In this document: piece by piece, positions 59,207 to 64,000 of the stretch
Layout: every line of letters starts with the position of its first letter
Position numbering within the stretch: position 1 is the stretch's first letter
Source of the DNA: Batrachochytrium dendrobatidis JAM81
Lineage: Eukaryota; Chytridiomycota; Chytridiomycetes; Rhizophydiales
Assembly (NCBI RefSeq): GCF_000203795.2
Contig: NW_006281101.1
Coordinates: 397,279-461,278, forward strand
Length of the DNA: 64,000 nucleotides
Direction of reading: 5' to 3'
Made by a program: the position numbers and the translations under genes
The notes under the pieces: generated by a model
The model's database searches: none
Told to the model about the DNA's origin: nothing
What the model saw: only the letters and a program-made list of their open reading frames with translations

Positions 59207-60349
59207 ATGGGACTGGCAGAGCCGAGAACAAAGCAGCGCATTGGAGTAGATCCACAAAACAAGCAATGGAAAGATGGTTAGTTCAATTGGTTGTGTTTTA
59301 GTATTGCTGTTCGACAACTGCAGAACACATGCTTTAAACTCGAGCTGTTTGCAATCACATTGATGTGCAGTACTAATCCATCACACATTATGATTAGACA
59401 GCAACAAACTTTGTCTAAAAATGATGGAAAAGATGGGTTGGTCAGAAGGCAAAGGACTGGGAAGGAATGAGGATGGTCGAACAGACAATATCAAGGTCGT
59501 TGTCAAGTCCAATAATCATGGTATCGGTACAGAAAAACGATCGTCGGATAACTGGCTTGAAAATTCATCTGCATTTGACGCTCTTTTATCATCGCTTGGA
59601 TCTACTAATGAAACCACTGACCAACAACAGACAACCAAGGTGGATGAAACCCTGATTGCAGTAGAGCTGAAATCAGCTGCACTTCCACAATTTGGCCGCT
59701 TATAGTGGGTATTTTAATACTTGAAACGTATTCATGTGCTCAATCTATCGTCTCGATATGTATTTGGAATATTATTTTAATCACATTTTTATCTACCCCA
59801 TTTAAATGACAATGGCTGAATAGTCACCGCAAAAAGTTTATCCGAAACAAGCAAGTTAGCAACTATGATGCTGCCAATCTATCAGAGATTCTTGGACAAA
59901 AGCCAACCAAGAAGCTGCCATTGATCTCATGCCATTCAGATTCTAAAATCTCGTCAGATGTGGCAACTAAACAAGTGCCGTGTCATCTCGTGGATGCTAT
60001 CGAGACTGTTACTGTCAGTAATTTGTCTGTGCAAGAATATTTTGCTCAAAGGATGGCGTTGTTGAAGCAAGCTGCATTGACTAAAACTACGACTGAGCAT
60101 CCTTCATTCAAGCGCAAACACGATGATGATGAAGACAAGAACGATCAGCAATCTAAACTTGATGATGATAGTGTAAAAGCCGAGCCCAACAGCGACTCGG
60201 TAGAATCTAATGATGATATTGCAGATTCATCTGCCGCTAAAAAATCCAAGAAAGAATCCAAGACCAAGAAAAAGTCTAAAAATAAGAAGGAATCCAAAAG
60301 TAAAAAACACGAATCCAAGAACAAGAAGGCTCGAAAGTTGAAGGATTAG
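59207..60349 (+). CDS. PINX1: PINX1/Pxr1 G-patch protein
   Basis: Nucleolar G-patch cofactor of the Prp43 helicase in ribosome biogenesis; the animal protein also inhibits telomerase. Exons 59207-59276, 59398-59704 and 59824-60349 give 300 residues. The N-terminus GLAEPRTKQRIGVDPQNKQW matches the family. The G-patch reads MMEKMGWSEGKGLGRNEDGR then TDNIKVVVKSNNHGIG. The second junction (TA|T) removes an apparent TAG stop and restores RLYHRKKFIRNKQVSNYD, a conserved segment. SVQEYFAQRMALLKQ matches the C-terminal EYFAxRM block, and a K/S/E-rich nucleolar-type tail ends the protein. Donor GTGGGT for intron 2 is unusual but the join is well supported. Confidence 0.88.
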
Positions 60350-60624
60350 ATTGCCTTGCTAATTGTTGGATATCTACAATGCATATATGCGAATGGCTAG
60401 ATCTAGGATGACTAGCGCTTTTACTAGTTTAGCGACTTGAAAAGTGTATTTTGGAGTTATTGTGCATACAGTTTAGTGATCTCACTATATAATGAATTGG
60501 TCTATTCTTTACTGATTTCAACTATAATACCCAAGCATGTGTTGCTCAGCATAGAGAATATGGGATGATCGAGGTTGTGGTGGTCATCTTGTATTATCAC
60601 TTCAACCTCAATATTCAAACCTCA

Positions 60625-63600
60625 ATGTCAACCACTATCGCTCCACTGCGGGCGTTTGAGGAGTGGGAAGCACAGTGCAGTTTGTCAGACAAGGAGTTGG
60701 AGTGTATTGCCTTGCTAAAGGAATTGTCGGCCGAGTTGCCCATCCCTGTAGAGGTACTCATGAATATGATGATTGCAGCAGGAACCAACCAGAGTGGATC
60801 TGTGATGACTTTGGTCATCTGAAGAGTTGCATTGATGTTCTTTGTAATGGGCCATGACACTGAACTACGATGTGTTCTATACTGTATTAGCTTGCGACAC
60901 TCAGTCCTCATGGACTAGATGGGGAGGATAATAGTCGAGATGGACTAGATCACAGTGGTAATATATCGTCGTTGGGGTATCTCAATGGACAGTCTGTAGG
61001 GTCGACACCAGCAACTGTTCAGTACGCTGTAGTCAGTAATGGGGAGCAGAAACCAACTGCTAATGAGCCATCTTCTGAGTTGACTATTGCAGAAACCATT
61101 GAAACCACTCAGCAGTTTTTGACTTGGTTTGCCAAGGTGGAAGAGCACATGGAACGAGGCCAAGAAGATGTTTACAGGCAAGTCTAATCGTCCTATTGGC
61201 TCGATTGTGTTGTCCAATTGCTAGACTAGCATGTCGACCATTCCAAATATCTTCAATCTACATTTGTTTTACTGTCGTGTATTTACATTGCAATGCACTT
61301 AGAGCTTGTCTAGCCACTGTGCGATGCTACCGAGATGCCACGGCCAATATCTTGCAAAAAACAAATGAAACGAATGACTTGCTCGACAAGCTGGAAGTCA
61401 ATTATAATTTTATCGAAGACAAGACCAAGGGGATGCAGATTGCCTGTGAAACCCTTCTTGATGAGCAGGTATTAAGCTCAAAACTCTATCGTGTTGATTC
61501 CACAGCATCCGTATCAGATCCCATTACAACTGCATAGTATTTACATTTACTGCGTTATTTCAATAGACACATTTAATCAGCGTGGCAGAGGAGTTGTCTG
61601 CCAAATTAACTTACTTTAATGAGTTGGAACCCATCACTCGAATGCTGAATGCTCCTGGCGAAGCCATTGTTCTTGATGAAAAGTTTGGCCCAATGATGCA
61701 AAAACTCGATCAGTGCTTGTCGTTTGTGATGCAACATGTAAGACTATTTGATTTCAATTTAGTCTTGTATCAAAGTAGCAGACCGACCTAAAGTTCTCGT
61801 CTGTAACGCTGGGTTTAATTTGCCTCAATCTCAATACAATAGTCACATTACAAGGATGCCGAAATTTACCGAATGAGATATCGGCAGTGCATGACTCGAA
61901 GTATTACTCTCGTTAAAATGCATTTTGTTGATTTGATTCGTGGGCTGCAGCAGGAAATTCAAGAAAAGTTAGTAGGCAGGGTAAGTAGCTTGCACGCTAC
62001 TGTTTACAACCATCGAGTCAATGATTGATTTTAATCCTGTTTCTAGCAAACACACGAGCCGCTTCCAGCAAACATGCAGCTTACATTATTTTACGTCAAG
62101 TTCAGAACATTGGCATCAAAAACCAAGCATCTGCTGGAAGAGATCGAGGAACGCTGTAACGGGCATCCAGAGTAAGCACTGAGTGTGTTGAATCATATTT
62201 TTGACTTAATTATCAAGTAATTTGAGCACCTAATTAGTCATTACAAAATCATTCATATAGATATTTGGCATTGCTTCGCGATTGTTTCACATCTTATTTC
62301 GTTGTTCGGCGTGCATTGCTTACTCCGTTTATTACCAATCATATGACAAACTTGAGTTCTACTTCTTCTGGACTTTTAGACTTTGTAAGATTGATGATGG
62401 TTTTATTTTCAATCAAGTGTTGTTTTAAAAACGATGTTCAAGTACATTCATGCATTTTATATATTTTAGACGGCAAATGGATGTGCATACATGATTAGGC
62501 TTTGTGCTGATGAATATCAGTTGTTTCGACAATTCTTTAATCTTGGAGAAGATAGCGTCATGTGAGTAAATCTTACCAACCTACATCAAATTAGATTGCC
62601 TTGTGATCTAACCATTCAATGCATGATATAGCGAGTATCTAGAGTCTATCTCTACGCGACTTTACGAACACTTGCGACCACTGATTATTCGTGAAACAAA
62701 GCTTGACACACTGTCAGAGATGTGCCAATCTTTGCAGAGCTATGTTCAAACGCTTGATCCAAAGCATGATTCAGAAACCGATGCTTCTGGACATTTCCTC
62801 GACTCTTCAGAAACAAACTCTGCTCCTGTTCGTTATACTGTCCAGAAAATACTGGAAGATGCTCAGCAACGTTTTGCGTTTCGTGCTGAAATGTTTATCA
62901 AGCAAGAGTTGCAGCAATTTAAACCTCGTGAAGCTGAGCTTCGAGTACTTGCTCGCGGTCGTGGATGTAAGTTTGTAAAATTCCATGTTTAGATTTGCTG
63001 ACACACTACGTGTATATTGGAAAATGTGTTGGCTAAAACGTTTAAATTTTTTGTTGCTTAGTGCCTCAGCCTGCCAATATCAACCTTAGTGTCGGTGTTG
63101 TTCCAGTGCTTACTGATTCGATAGAGCGGTCAGATACTAGAATGTCTATAGGACAAGATTCCAAGTATGTTAATCTTTTAGGTGCACCTCTGTCTGAAAA
63201 TCTTGAAGCAGCGTTAGAGCCCGTGGGATCTACAGCTCCTGGATCATTTGTGATTGGGAAGTTTGCGTATGGTGGTGGTGAATGGTATCCCACACTTCAA
63301 CGAACTCTCTATGTTCTTGGACGTCTTTACGGATCGGTTCCAGTACGTTGGTTTGAGATATGCTTTTAATATCGATGTCCTTTATTTGCCACTTTGTACT
63401 GATCCTTACATGTAGGGTCCTGTTTTTGAAGATCTTGCTCAGGAGGCTGTGGATTCTTGTCGTCAAACCCTCGTTGCAGCTACACAAATTCTATCTGAAA
63501 AAGAGGTATAGTTTCATTTTTATTGAGTTTTATATCGATCTTGTGAATCAGATTTGAGTATTGTGACTTTTGGTTGACTGTCACTTTTTAATATGTCTAA

Positions 63601-64000
63601 TACTCTTACATTGAAATGTTGAATTTTATAGTCAAAAATTGATGGTCAATTATTTTTGATCAAAAACTTGCTGATGTTGCGCGAACAAATATCTACTTTT
63701 GATGCTCGGTTCATTCGCAAAGAGGACTCGGTCAATTTTTTAGATATGGTGGAAGCATTTAAAGATGTAGTTCGAAACAGTCTACACGTCAGTGCATTAT
63801 CTACTATTGGCGATGCAATTATGGTTGCAAGTGCCACCAAAGTTGTTCAAAGCTATGCTGATGCCAAAGACGTAAGTTGTCAAATTAGTTTCTAGACTTG
63901 CTACAGTGAGATACTACGAGGATTGTATAAAAGTGGAGTATGTTGATAGTTTTCATGAATTGCTTGTAGATTTTGGATAAAGAGCTTAGAAGGGTTTGCG
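60625..64000 (+). CDS. COG3: COG3, conserved oligomeric Golgi complex subunit 3, 3' partial
   Basis: Lobe A subunit of the COG tether for retrograde intra-Golgi vesicles. Exons: 60625-60753, 60891-61177, 61303-61468, 61567-61737, 61843-61980, 62047-62171, 62261-62384, 62470-62561, 62632-62966, 63062-63342, 63416-63505, 63632-63871 and 63970 onward. Every phase closes through 13 exons; the gene leaves the window at 64000. Diagnostic Sec34 segments: FLTWFAKVEEHMERGQEDVY, NYNFIEDKTKGMQIACETLL, AEELSAKLTYFNELEPITRM, SHYKDAEIYRMRYRQCMTRS, TLVKMHFVDLI, and STRLYEHLRPLIIRETKLDT. Intron 2 has a GC donor (ACAG|GCAAGT). The start is the ATG giving MSTTIAPLRAFEEWE. Very secure. Confidence 0.94.

Noticed and set aside
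59703..59705. In-frame TAG that would truncate PINX1
   Set aside because: Splicing at GTGGGT splits the codon (TA|T) and restores the conserved segment, so this is not a pseudogene.

Overview
The window is nuclear DNA of an intron-rich fungus that still builds a flagellum, most likely a chytrid; something close to Batrachochytrium is a guess from gene content and AT-rich composition, not a measurement. Fungal-type proteins (Sed5, Hap3/NF-YB, a Crz1-like zinc-finger factor, Rvs161, Erg3) sit beside a ciliary protein (CFAP45) and proteins missing from the classical yeasts (PrimPol, SETD4, PINX1 with a vertebrate-like core). Almost every gene had to be joined from exons. I did this by hand from GT/GC...AG borders and reading phase, and nearly all joins close in frame.

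Layout. 1-1.7 kb: 3' part of CFAP45 (+). 2-13.1 kb, all minus: a large Q/S/T-rich three-repeat MYB factor, an intronless PPR protein and sterol C5-desaturase ERG3. 13.3-16.7 kb: a membrane-anchored metallophosphatase (+) convergent with the BAR protein RVS161 (-). 17.9-24.7 kb: Rap1/Rsr1 GTPase (+), U1-C snRNP protein (-), mitochondrial carrier (+), a 100-N gap, glucosidase II beta (-). 24.9-30.1 kb, all minus: a one-LIM protein, SED5 and SETD4. 30.1-35.3 kb (+): WD40 protein and CRZ1-like factor. 35.6-37.9 kb (-): a conserved protein that may be a ciliary C2orf81 relative. 38.5-45.0 kb: ATG14 (+), a small membrane/secreted orphan (-), HAP3 (+), mitochondrial TPR protein (+). 45.5-51.6 kb, all minus: RGG-rich protein, PrimPol, secreted Exordium-like protein. 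53.8-57.5 kb (-): H/P/Q/S-rich orphan. 59.2-64 kb (+): PINX1 and COG3, the latter running off the right edge.

Functionally this is an ordinary housekeeping neighbourhood: Golgi and ER traffic (SED5, COG3, glucosidase II), autophagy and endocytosis (ATG14, RVS161), splicing (U1-C), sterol synthesis, mitochondria (carrier, PPR, TPR), transcription (MYB, HAP3, CRZ1-like), DNA damage tolerance and telomere/ribosome biogenesis (PrimPol, PINX1). No operon-like or clustered pathway logic is visible; several pairs share short divergent promoters.

The main signal not explained by genes is a dispersed family of short inverted-repeat elements with termini like GCCGTATTCACGTAAAATG. There are about ten loci in 64 kb, in introns and intergenic DNA only, with no coding capacity. 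They resemble MITEs. One pair (26.3-26.8 kb and 43.6-44.05 kb) is near-identical and inverted, flanks included. I found no CRISPR array, tRNA, rRNA or autonomous transposon.
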